Made by a program: the position numbers and the translations under genes
The notes under the pieces: model-generated
Seen by the model: only the letters and a program-made list of their open reading frames with translations
Database searches by the model: none
What the model was told of the DNA's origin: nothing
Assembly: GCF_039555335.1 (NCBI RefSeq)
Contig: NC_092646.1
Coordinates: 29,751,780 to 29,815,779, forward strand
Length of the DNA stretch: 64,000 nucleotides
Reading direction: 5' to 3'
DNA from: Amphiura filiformis
Taxonomy: Eukaryota > Echinodermata > Ophiuroidea > Amphilepidida > Amphiuridae
In this document: positions 23,511-34,550 of the stretch, in pieces
Numbering within the stretch: the first letter of the stretch is position 1
How the letters are laid out: every line of letters starts with the position of its first letter

Positions 23511-24639
23511 CTGCAATAAATCATAGGTTCCAGTATTGTGCATAGGCAAACTGTGCACGTATCAAAAGCCCGTGCGTTGATACTCAATCAGTTGAGGTAA
23601 GCACGTTCACATGGTATAAGGAAGAAAGGGAAAGAAAGGAATATGCGCACGCGCTAGCAGTACTCGCAACAGAATACGTGAAGTTGTATTATTTTATAAT
23701 AAGTGTAGTTTTTACCAGGTTAACCTAATTTTTGCTTTAAAATAATTTACAGTTATTAAAATAATATTTAATTGACTATAAGAATGAGAATAAACGGTAG
23801 GAATTCTGGTTTTTACTATCATTTACTTATGATAGACGACAAACAGGTCCAATATTTTTGTTTATCGTAGTGGATGCCGGCGTACCGGCGTCCCATCATG
23901 CAGTTATTGTTAACTACATGTATGCACACAACACAGGGGCACTCACAATAGGCAATGGAACCCTACTGGTAGCGCTGTATTGTAGATATAGCAGATGAAC
24001 TAGTTAGCGTCATATATGAAAAAGTATAAAAGCTATGATTTTACTTGCTCTATGTTTCAATTACTTATTCTTTTCAAAATATCTGAATTTTCAATCCGGT
24101 ACAAGCTTTAATAACGGGGACCATACATTTGTATAAACCATCTATATCCAAACTCCCGTGTTATTCCAATGCACATTTTGCTTCACCGGGCCGCCCTGGC
24201 TTGGTCACATTTGCAAGAGGGTTGTCACGAAACCGTAATAGGTACAAATTAAGTACTTTCTGTCAATCAAGTATGATTTATTCTCTACATGTCAATTTTT
24301 AAATCATTAGCGTATTCCTTATAATAAAGGTGGACCGCCTTGATGAGTAAATGACAGCAAACCAGTGAAAAATACCCCAAAACTCAGTCAGTGGAGCTCC
24401 GCCCGTACATGTCAATAGCGTCATTATCAATTGGATTAGTCGACCGTAGCGGACAATTCGATCGCTCATTGGATTAATATTATCACGTGGTAATAGATTT
24501 ACGTTGGACAATCGATTACTATAATGATTTAGTACTGCATATCTTGGTTTAATCTTCACTAAGCGGGTTTATGGCTGAAAAGGTCACGGTGAATTTGCCG
24601 TGGACATAAGTGCACTATGCAATGCTCAAAATATTGGAA
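23511..24639. other. No gene seen
   Basis: Unassigned. Short frames only; no recognisable exon. Confidence 0.45.
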
Positions 24640-24870
24640 CTTCCCGTCGTATATCACACGGACAGTAAAAACAATACTAGAAGTTTTTTCAGTGTTTTTT
24701 CAACAAAACTGGAATCCAGTTAGTTGGAGTTTCACAATTCCAAGTGAAACAATGGTGACAACAAACTTGATATTTACAAATAATATTCGTCGCTTGATTG
24801 CAGTCAAGTAAATGCTTTGAACTACAAAGAAAAAAATCACCCATACGTGTTAAACAGACTAGCAAGTGTA
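24640..24870. repeat. Block T (inverted partner 27421-27570)
   Basis: CAACAAAACTGGAATCC, TGGTGACAACAAA and TGATTGCAGT recur inverted at 27421-27570; the inner edge of the partner abuts the element at 26719-27420. Confidence 0.75.
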
Positions 24871-24972
24871 ATTATATTATAGATAGAAACCCATACAGTA
24901 GAACAATACATGACAAAATACGTCTCGAAGCAAAAAAAAAGGAAAAAAAAAAAGATTTAGGTTAAAATATAA

Positions 24973-25582
24973 TATGTGACGGTACACCACGAATCAGCCG
25001 TAAAGTCGGCCCGGTCAATTTTGTTTTATTTCGTGTTTAGAAAATATAAATCATAAGCTTTAAAATTGTATATTATTTTGACTTCAAACGATATCCAGAA
25101 GCGGGGTTATGGTTTGTTGAACTCTTCTCCGTCAACAAAATGGTACCCTTTTTCGGCTCTACATAGGTCTCTTTTTCCACATTGCTGTTGATAAATATCA
25201 AACAGTCATAATTGGCGGTCATTAAAAATAATCCCCAAGTCAACGAGGTTCAGGAATTTCTTCTCATTGTTAATTGTTGGTTATACATACCTGGACAAAA
25301 TAAAATGGTATGTAACCCACCACTTGAACAGGATTTAGCCAAAGCAAACAAAGACAAAGAGCTATTTAAGGATTCTATAGAAATAGGTAGAGGACTATAA
25401 TTATCCTCTTCAGCAATAGAATTATTGATTGGTTTAAACAGTGTTTGACTCGCGCTATCAAATGAAAAACTTGTCGCAACAAGTTGAGGTACCTATGAAT
25501 ACGACCTTCACGCACATTTTACACTGTAACTCAGAATACAATTTGCCGTCTTTGCGGCTCATTCTTTGTGTACGGCCACATA
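24973..25582. mobile_element. Element U with TATGTGRCCGTACAC ends
   Basis: TATGTGACGGTACACCACGA at the left mirrors the right end (complement TATGTGGCCGTACACAAAGA); both then read ATSAGCCGYAAA. A partly matching inverted copy is at 39682-40060. No transposase frame. Confidence 0.7.
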
Positions 25583-25799
25583 TAAGAAACCATCATATGC
25601 ACATAGTAGGACAGTTTTAACTTTTAATTAAAGCAGTGGTGCAAGTGCCTTATTATATGATTCGTATTGTTTAAAGAACGTAATGAATATTCGCCTACCG
25701 GATTCACTTACCAGCTAAAGTAGTTGGTGCTTTTTCAAGCAGCCTGTCGCATAACGAAAAGGCAATATAGCTCCACTGATGCTTTTACTGACGGTCCAG

Positions 25800-26340
25800 A
25801 CTGGCTATAAAGGTTATCTATGTAAATTCTACTAAACTAACGCAGCGAAAAATAATGAAATTTGTAGTTAAATTAGAAGGAGGGTGCCCTCTTCTACATG
25901 TTCTATGGTATTTACTGTTGTTCATAAAATAATTATACAATAATGCCCAAACGCTAGGATCTAAGAAATGACAATAACAGGCAGGTTCTCTTTTTAGATG
26001 TTTTCATCATATGGAATTAACGCCATCAAGATACAAACTGTTAGTTTTCAGTAACATATATTATATGGGAATATTTATGGTATACCCCGTGTACAAGTAT
26101 AACCCTAACCCTAATCTTAAGCCTAACCCTAAACCTAACCCCAATCCCAACCCTAACCCTAAAATATAGGGTGCGCAGGGTAAACCAAAATTGTATTGAA
26201 AACTCAAGGTGCGCAGATACCCTTTTAATTTTGATTCGAATTAATGACAGAACACACGACTGTAGCACAAAAGCGTCAAGCCCCCTCGATTCAATTAGTA
26301 AAAGATTTCAGGCATGTGGCGCTATAATACTACTACTACT
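25800..26340. repeat. Block V, inverted copy
   Basis: Partner of 19870-20410. Both copies sit next to trinucleotide microsatellites (19807 and 26349). Confidence 0.8.
26067..26199. mobile_element. Inverted copy of the TTAGGG-core element of 20000-20120
   Basis: CCCTAA-rich core between GTATACCCCGTGTACAAGT and GGTGCGCAGGGTAAACCAAA. The C-rich strand is on plus here, as expected of an inverted duplicate. Confidence 0.7.
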
Positions 26341-26365
26341 ACTACTACTAATAATAATAATGATG

Positions 26366-26445
<80 letters not shown>
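26323..26445. repeat. (ACT)n then (AAT)n microsatellite
   Basis: ACT units to about 26348, then AAT/GAT units to 26445. Confidence 0.95.
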
Positions 26446-26718
26446 TTGGTTAACAGTTATTGTCGTACTATGTTTAAAATGACTTCGTTAGTGCATATGG
26501 TGGTTCCTTATATTATAAGCTAAATCGGCCAAACGATTAAAACAAGAAATAAATCCTGCAAAAACCGGATTTTGGTTCCATGCATGCTACTCCTTGCACA
26601 TTTACGTATTTCAAGAGCTAACAAGAATAACGCATAGACCCGCTCAGGGGGGTCTAGTGACATTTTGCTTCTTGTCATGTTTTGTTATATTGTATGTGTT
26701 TTTATATTATGATATAAC

Positions 26719-27420
26719 AATATAAACGCATCCCAAAAAGAAAGTATCAGTTTGATTTTGGTCAATAAATCATAGATGAGGTCTTAAATCAAGACCTACC
26801 AAAAGTATGGTACAGATGAAATTATTTCGCACAGTTTGATACCTCATTTGTCCAAATCGATGCAGAATTGATGACACAATGACCTTTTAAATGCAATCAC
26901 CTCAATTTTAAAAGTTGCAGTAATCCCCATTGATGTGGTTTTCCTGCTTCTCAAGATTCTTCATAAAGGTACACAATAACAGAGACGGTATAAGACTGTT
27001 TGACTTCACTTCATGTGTTTTATTCAATACAGATGCTCTTTTACTCCTTCCTCAATGTTTTATCATTCACTCTTCACAGTCAATATCTGGTATGTCCTCC
27101 TGCTGCATCAATGACTGCCAGCCAGACATCTGCGGCGCATGCTCTCAGCGAGACGTCTGATGCGCCCTGGCCTTGATCTATCGCCCATATTGAGCATGTT
27201 GAGTAGCAGGACCAAATCAATAGAAATTTACTGCAACTTTTAAAATTGAGGCGATGGCATTCAAAAGATCATTGTGTCATCAATTCTGCATTGATTTGGA
27301 CAAATGAGGTATCAAAATGTGCGGAATAAATTTATCTGTAATATAGGCCTACTTTTGGTAGGTCTTGATTTATGGACCAAAATCAAATTGGATACTTTCT
27401 TTTTGGGATGCGTTTATATT
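26719..27420. mobile_element. Fold-back Tc1/mariner-like relic
   Basis: Arms of about 200 bp begin with an identical 29-bp end at both sides (AATATAAACGCATCCCAAAA). On the minus strand of the core (about 27155-27060) the sequence reads SLRACAADVWLAV then IDAAGGHTRY, which resembles the C-terminus of an IS630/Tc1-family transposase (GGHTRY). Only that stub is left. The rest of the arms is non-coding. Confidence 0.55.
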
Positions 27421-27570
27421 ACATTGCTAGTCAGTTTAAAACGCATGGGTGATTTTTTCTTGGAAGTTCCAAGCATATACTTAACTGCAATCTAGCAATG
27501 AATATTAGTTTTGTTGTCACCATTGTTTCACTAGGAAATGTGAAAATACAATTAACCGGATTCCAGTTTA
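27421..27570. repeat. Block T, inverted copy
   Basis: Partner of 24640-24870 (TTTTGTTGTCACCATTGTTT, CCGGATTCCAGTTT). Confidence 0.75.
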
Positions 27571-27880
27571 ATTGACAAAACATCTGGCATCCATTAATAC
27601 ATATTGTTGTGTGATTGGAACAGTTGACGTTCACATTACAGGTACAGCTCTCAATGGTGAATATTACCTTTTTATGATGAATATTAATGATACTCTTTTC
27701 CTAATAACAAACGCCCATCCCTATTCCCTACTCACCCCTCCAATATTTCATAGAATTCAGAAAATATTATACTCAATCAACTTCAACCCCCTCTATTCAT
27801 GAGTAAATTTGCATGAGCTTTTACATAATATACAGTGTACACAAATATTGGTTTTGGTACACAAACATCTCTCTCGCCAT
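27571..27880. other. No gene seen
   Basis: Unassigned AT-rich sequence between block T and a LINE 3' end. Confidence 0.45.
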
Positions 27881-28160
27881 TGCCTCACATTGCCTTCATT
27901 TGCCATAGGTGCTCCCAAAATATGGAATGAGCTACCTACTGAGATCGGAGAGGCGGAATAGGTGTCTGGGTTTAAGCGCATGCTCAAAACTCATTCTATC
28001 CAGATTAGTATTGCTGCATGTTTTTGTATTTTAGCTTCAATGTATATTTGCTTGAATTGAATTTGTATATGTTTTCTTGTAAGGCGCTCTGTGCTTTGTG
28101 GAGCGCCATAATGTTTTATGTTAATCTATAGATAAATAATAAATAAATAAATAGATAAAT
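27881..28160 (+). mobile_element. 3' end of a CR1/L2-type LINE
   Basis: GAPKIWNELPTEIGEAE, stop, VSGFKRMLKTHS is the standard C-terminus of CR1/L2-like ORF2 (WN-LP-I, FK--LK). It is followed by AAGGCGCTCTGTGCTTTGTG/GAGCGCC, a stem-loop-like 3' motif, and ATAAATAAATAAAT tails. Only the last 40 or so codons remain, with one stop. Confidence 0.7.
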
Positions 28161-28179
28161 TCAAAGTTCCGCTCTCCCA

Positions 28180-28735
28180 GGACCGTTGGAAATTAGAATT
28201 GAGTAAAAAGGTGTATTGGCCTTGGGTCGTTGCGCTCCATAACAAAGTACCAACTCTGTGCTATGAAATTTGTATTGTAGCATTTTGATAAATAATTCGT
28301 TGAAAGATGCGATTCTCGCCGCATTTTTGGCCAACTATGAAAGGAAATCACACATATAATCTGAATATATTGTTAGAATATTTGAGAGCAAAAAGAAATA
28401 AATACCAGTGGGTTTCACCATTCCACCTCATCTTACCCGCAGGTTTGACAGTCGGACGTACACATGGAGCTATATTTGATCGAAAAAACAAAATCGGTTA
28501 GGGTATTCGCCTCTGATGCATGCGGGGGTCGTGGGTTCGAATCCCGACATGCTGGGTATCGGTCCGTGGATGGGAATCTGACTACAATTGGTAGTATTTG
28601 GTAGTATGATAGATAAATAAATAGATAAATTCAAACTTCCGCTCTCCCAGTAATTGGAATTGAGTAAATAAATCATGACTGTTGCCCGTCCTTTGGAGGA
28701 GACAGTCGGCCATCGCCAATACTTGTAAAATCTGT
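28180..28735. repeat. Block S, inverted copy, with tRNA-like head
   Basis: Inverted partner of 22170-23510. On plus, 28497-28548 reads as a tRNA-like SINE head: GGTTAGGGTATTCGCCTC (A-box region) and GGTTCGAATCC (B box, 28534-28544). The left copy holds the complement at about 22993-23050. Confidence 0.75.
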
Positions 28736-28769
28736 CCCTGTTGCGAATAAGTATTCCACTTCTGAGATA

Positions 28770-29340
28770 CCTCTTAAAGGAGTTTTTCATGATCCTAGCA
28801 TCCTCTTTTTATGACATTTTTCAGTAGTTCCCCACAAACAAAGCTTATTCCCCAAATGTCAGTTGATTCCGATTTTGCGTTTGTGTGTTATACATGATTA
28901 TGTGTATTACAATGCTCCATAGATTATGTGTTGTAATTTTCACTAACGATATTTTTGCTATCGAATTAATGTGCAAGAATTGTTTTGTACACAAACATTA
29001 TGTAGCCAGAGGTTTCCAGTGGTAAAAATATCTCAACTTTTTTGCGTTTTCTGAAATTGTTAAAAATAAAAAAAAATACATAATTGAATACCAACTAAAA
29101 TTTTCCCCACCATTTTGCTGTTGTTATTGTTCTCATATTATGCGTTACCTACATTGTGAAGATTACAGGCATGTCAACCAAAAACAGGTTGTTAATACTC
29201 TTTCTATGAAACACCATTTGTTCATTTCTCCCTTGACTAGAGATACATGAAATTACGACTAGCATTGCTTAGTCATGTGTAGATCCAGAACACCGATCAA
29301 TTAAGGAATCTATTCGGTCATGAATAATAATAAGGACTGG
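28770..29340. repeat. R1 repeat, copy 3 (inverted)
   Basis: Reverse orientation relative to copies 1 and 2; first part of the unit of about 7 kb repeated at 36380-43582. It lacks the TTTCAGAAACACAATAGACGG to TCTCAAAAAA segment that the 36380 copy has. Confidence 0.75.
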
Positions 29341-30290
29341 TCTACATGAGATGCCATCAACAAAGGTCAATCACGTGACTCATATGTTCAATATTTGACT
29401 ATAATCATTAACTATATATCTTCCTTCCACAGCCGTGGCTAACGTCAGGGCAGGAACAGGGGCGTAGCCAGCTTTCTTGTTCGGGGGGGGGGGGAGTAAA
29501 ATAAAAGTTTTGGGGCACGGACAAAAAAAATTACATTTGCATCATACAATACATAGAGACTGTGTGTCTTCGAGCTTCCAGAAAAAGGCCTTATTGGGAT
29601 GATGTGCGCGCGTAGCGCTCACAAATTTTGTACCTTACACTATTTTGGCCCTTAATTTTGCTAGAAAAGGGCTCCTTGCCCTTTTCTTTTCCTTTGCCCT
29701 CCTGATTTTCTCTTTCATTTTTTTGTCAAGGGGGCACTTTTTTTTCTTTCGTTTTTGCTACTGGGCAGGAAGCCGAATCTTGAACACCTATCCAGTTACC
29801 CCAAGATCAATTGCTTTATTCCGTGTGGGAGTAACTAACTTTCTTTCTTTCTTTCTTTCTTTCTTCGATTTTGACCTAACATGGTCCCAACCATCACAGA
29901 ACATGCCCATCCATGTAATATTTGGGGTCAAAGGTCACGCAGGGCTCATAAGGTCAAAAACGTCATTTCGACTCAACATGCTTCTTAAATCACGAAGGAC
30001 AGTGAAGCCACTTGAACACATGCACCCAGTGTCTATATTGAAAATGACCATACATGTCGCAGGGGTCATATAGGGGTCAAAAACTTAAAATGCCTCTTCT
30101 CCCAGAAATTAATAGGACAGTGAGGCCACATGCACACATGCATTCATAGACACCCAGTGTCCAATTATACAATTGAATAACCCGCGCTATATACGGACAC
30201 ATAGCTTGGTCACGCATATTATTATTATAATGACTGCGTCATCGTTTTGATTTGCAAATTTCAAATACTGGCATCAAATTAGCACTTTTA
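29341..30290. other. No gene seen; TTTC microsatellite and degenerate 130-bp tandem
   Basis: 29842-29865 is (TTTC)n. 29885-30165 has about two degenerate units with GGACAGTGAAGCCAC / GGACAGTGAGGCCAC and CACCCAGTGTC. GGGGCGTAGCCAG at 29460 is a common repeat start also seen near 58855 and 63842. The 142-residue frame is composed of this and is not supported. Confidence 0.5.
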
Positions 30291-30391
30291 GTAGCAAATG
30301 CGGAATCAAGTTGGAGCTAGGAAGATTCTGCATACGGCTATATCAATCTTGATTGTTATTTAGTAGCAAATGCGAAATCAAGTTGGAGCTA

Positions 30392-30820
30392 TAATGAAAG
30401 ACAAAGATAAAAAGACTAGTTTGCGTCTGACGTCACTGTCAATCAAATTCTCTACGATACTTGATTGGCTAATAGCGCGTATAAGGAAGGTCGATTCGTC
30501 TGACTGGTGCCGATCGGAGAAAAGGAATAGCAGTGAATGGCGAAAAATTCAAAAAATTACGTACTCTTACAAGGCAAAAAGCAAGTTTTCTAGGCATTGT
30601 TGACATGGTGCCTTCACCAAAGAAAGTTTCCAAGTATAAAGACCTAACTTTTGAGATGGTTTGTATGGTTAAAGGTGCAAAATTAACAATAAGGCGCCCG
30701 GTTTTACCGCCGTGTTCAGCAACTCATATAATCACGACACTTGTAAACAAACCGTGCTCGGAGTTTGATTGACAGATGACGTCAGACGCAAACTAGTCTT
30801 TTTATCTTTGTCTTTCATTA
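30392..30820. mobile_element. 429-bp MITE with near-perfect inverted ends and TA duplication
   Basis: The first and last 44 bases are exact complements (TAATGAAAGACAAAGATAAA...GTCTGACGTCA) and the match continues for about 15 more. TA flanks it (30390-30391, 30821-30822). A tandem copy of the host sequence at about 30291-30357 (GTAGCAAATGCGGAATCAAG, GGAGCTAGGAAGATTC) shows the empty site. Confidence 0.9.
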
Positions 30821-30822
30821 TA

Positions 30823-31204
30823 GGAAGATTCTGCATACGGCTATATCAATCTTGATTGTTATAACATGAGCAGGTTTAGATTGATGGCAGATTACGTTAG
30901 TGAAGACTTTAATTTTTGTGTTGTGTTTACTACCTGTAAATGATAGCGGGATTTAGTGGATATATGCAGCGAGAAAATAACTATCAAGCGCCTCTGTAAA
31001 TTATCAACTTCCAAGCACTTAGAGTCATATAACATTGAACTTACGTCAAACAATATATTGCTGGTCATAATAATAAAACTATTGAAATACCCTGTATTTC
31101 TGATACATCGTTACACCCAAAAGTGCTCTAAAGGGCAAAGATTTGGCAGGTGATCATTTAATTTTCCCATGGTTACTTACATGGACGCATACAGAACACA
31201 ATGC
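30823..31204. other. No gene seen
   Basis: Host sequence duplicated around the MITE up to about 30870; then unassigned. Confidence 0.45.
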
Positions 31205-31590
31205 GTTGGCGAGAACTTTGTCGCACTCTCCAGTCTGATGGAATCTAAAACAATATCAATAGATTTCTATGTATGTTTCTAGGAATTAACACATGCCAGT
31301 GACGCCATTGAGCTCTAACTTGTTTATTACCAAAGTAATCTAACTGTAACTTGTTTTCGCTACGAATGATATATCATGGATTCATGCATGATGGAAATTA
31401 AAAAGAACCAATCTATCCTGCCAAGTAAACAAGCGGTATCTACTGTCAATTACAGACAATTATTGTTTTTACTTTAGGCTGATTCAAAACATGTAGGTAC
31501 AGGTGGTAATTGGCAAAAATGATTGGCACCTACAAGTTTGGTTGTTTATTGAAAGGCCAGCTTCTTCCAAATACAACAATTGATAATTTT
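31205..31590. repeat. Block X, copy 1
   Basis: Direct copy of 40138-40735 (TTTGTCGCACTCTCCAGTCT, TTTATTGAAAGGCCAGCTTC). It shows the empty site of the TTAGGG-core element at 40293. Confidence 0.75.
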
Positions 31591-31866
31591 GAAACAAGCC
31601 GAGTTTGCCAGTGTTATGCACTTTTATTACGTAATCTGTTTGTTAGGTGAAACACGCGCCAATCATGTCCATGGCCTCCTCAGGGGTGTTTTGGTACCGG
31701 TTGGGGGGCTGCACGGCTACCACATGGGCTACACATAAATGCATGATAGCAATTGAACCGGAGTAGCTTTTGGCGGGGAAAGGTCATTGAACACAGGGTC
31801 CAATTTCAAATTTCAAAGTTGCTCAAATCGTGTTAAAATCATTCCAATGACCTTTTTGTCTATAAC

Positions 31867-32007
31867 CAGGGACAAATGATTTGAGCGAAAAAAAAATTGC
31901 GCGGAACCTTTTTAGCGCAAATCATGTGTCCCTGCCCATAGGAAAAAAATAGCCAATTGCGCGGAGATTGCGCGGAACTTTTCCCCCGCACAAATCATTT
32001 GTCCCTG
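31867..32007. mobile_element. hAT-like MITE
   Basis: CAGGGACAAATGATTTG at the left and CAAATCATTTGTCCCTG at the right; flanks TCTATAAC and CCTATAAC are an 8-bp duplication with one change. CAGGG ends with 8-bp duplications fit hAT. Confidence 0.65.
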
Positions 32008-32641
32008 CCTATAACTTAAGAACTGCATATCGGAGACTGGTTAAACTATACTTTTTCTGTATCCTTATGATGAGAGCAAGACATTGGTATGGTTTTTAAC
32101 AAGATTTGACCAACTTTGAAATTTCGCCCCCTGCATAAGTGGCCATTTTGGATGTGTGCAAATTAGGCACTGTTCCACTACTTAGACTTTTGGGGACTTT
32201 GATATTGTCTTTAATATACTTTTTTTGAAATGAATGGTGATTAAATGGTTTCTGTTGAAATTAGTGGTAGGTTAAGCCCTGATTTCCCTTAATTTGATTG
32301 GCCTATATTTCCAATGGACACTGTGTTATAGCAAATTTGTAGTATGATTTAACCATACAATACATGATCATGTACATGTACAGTTTCAAGAAGCTTACAT
32401 TTGCAAAAGAAGGGATAAGGTTGAGAAACTTTTGAACAGCCTTGCACTTTTGATGTGCATGAGGTATATCAATGCCATAAACCTGTTGAATGTCTAGAAG
32501 AATAGACGACACAAGAAAAGCAGCGAACTGATTACTGCTACATTGGTTGGATGTTTAACTCTACTTTATGGCTCCATTTCTATTTAATTTCTTTGACTGA
32601 AATTCCAACAAATCTGGAAATTTATGTGAACTGAAACGAAA

Positions 32642-32720
32642 ATGGGATGTAAATTTCTGCTGCTTGCTTACTTCATTTTCTTGAAGTGCGTGGATGCCTC
32701 ACACGATCCCAATTCGCAAA
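32642..32720 (+). CDS. Exon 1 (signal peptide), right Calx-beta gene, best candidate
   Basis: ATG at 32642 gives 26 codons plus one base, ending CAAA before a GTAAGT donor. The peptide starts MGCKFLLLAYFIFLKC and continues VDASHDPNSQ, a secretory signal. Its phase-1 end is what exon 2 at 55314 requires; the split codon reads ACT (Thr). The intron would be about 22.6 kb and would contain the RSS-like transposon at 32946-35268, the second exon-1 copy and many repeats. It differs from the left copy at a few residues. Whether it is joined to exon 2 in real transcripts is inference; the frame, the signal peptide and the donor are seen directly. Confidence 0.6.
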
Positions 32721-33016
32721 GTAAGTTTTGCTTTTAGCCATATTGTAATATTTGCTGAAGAGGATGTCCGCAATATTTTTCAAAATTCGGTTTTATCATC
32801 ATCTGCAAAAGAATCAAGACTTTAGATGCTGCAATTTTGTCAAAATCCGTGATTTTGAATAAAGCACAGGAACCGTCGTTTACGATATTACGATGAAAAT
32901 ATTTAGTCGAACGCGTATACACGATGTTCATAACACAGACCGACGCACAGTGGGCCAGAATCACCTCAAAGTGTGCCAAAATTATAAACGGACAATCAAA
33001 CCCATAAAAACACAGT

Positions 33017-33523
33017 AAAATGACTATATTAGGGGTTTTTGAGGCTGAAGAATTCAATGGAGGCATTTTCAAAAATGTATGACGTCATCAAAATGCTGAA
33101 CGGTGATTGGTCGATTATTTTTACAACAGTATTTCAAATGACATATGTTAAAATTGTAATTGAAAAAGCAAAATAGGGGTTCCAAGGGGTGCGAAATTCA
33201 GTGATGACATTTTGAAAAGCGTATGACGTCATTAATATGCTGATATGTGATTGGTCAATTATTCCTCCCACAGTTATTCAAATGCCTGTGTAAGAATTAT
33301 TATAAAAATTTCAAATCGGGGGTTTTAAGGACTGTGGAATCCAATAGAGCCATTTTCCAAAGCATATGACGTCATTAAAATACCGAACCGTGATTGGCTA
33401 ATTACTCTTACAACAGTAATTCAAATGGAAAAGTATTAGCAAATAGCATATTCAAGGTTACACGGACTGCAAAATTCACTGACGGAATTTTCTAATACGT
33501 ATGACATCAATAAAATACTGATG
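33017..33523. repeat. Tandem repeat of about 140 bp with CRE-like and CCAAT-like words
   Basis: Units start at 33082, 33226 and 33369, with partial units on both sides. Each full unit starts ACGTCAT after TATG, giving TATGACGTCAT, and carries GTGATTGG about 20 bases later. The unit from 33504 is decayed (ACATCAA). The word pairs resemble a CRE site (TGACGTCA) followed by an inverted CCAAT box, but no activity can be claimed from sequence. Confidence 0.75.
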
Positions 33524-33884
33524 TTTAATATAAGCAAGCAAACAAACAAACAACCAGCCAGATTAGATGTTGGGGGTGGTTTCTCTCACAAAATTTATAT
33601 ATGATTCTTCCTGCCCGACTCCAAAACGTCGCCATTATCTTAAACATAATTTTGGCCCTAATTTTCAACCCATCACTGTATACCAATTTCCCGCTTGAAA
33701 AAGCAACCAATTTTGCCCAAATTGGGTACTTTTACCAACATGTTTCTCAAAATACACAATGACATACTGGGCGCTTTCGTCTGTGGTGAAAACCCACCCA
33801 TCGCTTTACAAAAAGCACCCCAAAAGGCAAGTCATATACGTATACACTGTCAATGGGAGACCCCCACCCGGATGATACAACTTA

Positions 33885-34550
33885 TTGATTTAATTCACAA
33901 ATTTAATATTTAATTAACGAATCTAATATAATATATAATTTGCAGATTTAATATTAAATTAGTAGATTTAATATTTAATTTATTCAATATTAAATTCACA
34001 GATATAATATTGAATTCACAGATTTGAAATTCAATTCGCGAAATTTATATTAAATTCACGGATTTTGAATTTTAATTCGCAGATTTGATATTTAATTTAC
34101 AAATTTGATATTTAATTCTTGAATTTAATATTAAATTCTCAGGTTTGATATTAAATCTGCGAATTATATATTACATCTACACATTTAATATTTGCGAATT
34201 AAATATTCAATTTGCGAATTAAATATTAAATCTGCGAATTCAAATGCTAATATAATATTAAAATATACGAATATTAAATCTCCAAATTAAATATTAAATC
34301 TGCGAATTAGATATTAAATTCAAGAATTAAATATGAAAATTTCGAATTAAATATAACATTCGCAAAATAAATTTTAAATCTGCCAATTTAATATTAAATC
34401 TGTGAATTAATAAATTATAAATTTAAAATGTGCAGATTTGATATTTAGCCTATATCAAATCGGTGAATTAAATATCAAATCGGTGAATTAAATATTAAAT
34501 CTGCGAATTCAATGTTAAATTTGCGAATTAAATATTAAATTCTAGGCCTA
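33885..34550. repeat. AT-rich degenerate array of AATATTAAAT / CTGCGAATT words
   Basis: Irregular units of roughly 18-26 bp built from ATTTAATATTAAAT, ATTCGCAGATTT and their complements, so the array reads similarly on both strands and could form many small cruciforms. It lies inside the RSS-like element. No coding potential. Confidence 0.7.

Noticed and set aside
29645-30073. 142-residue hydrophobic frame
   Set aside because: Made of T-rich low-complexity and tandem-repeat sequence; no splice context or family resemblance.
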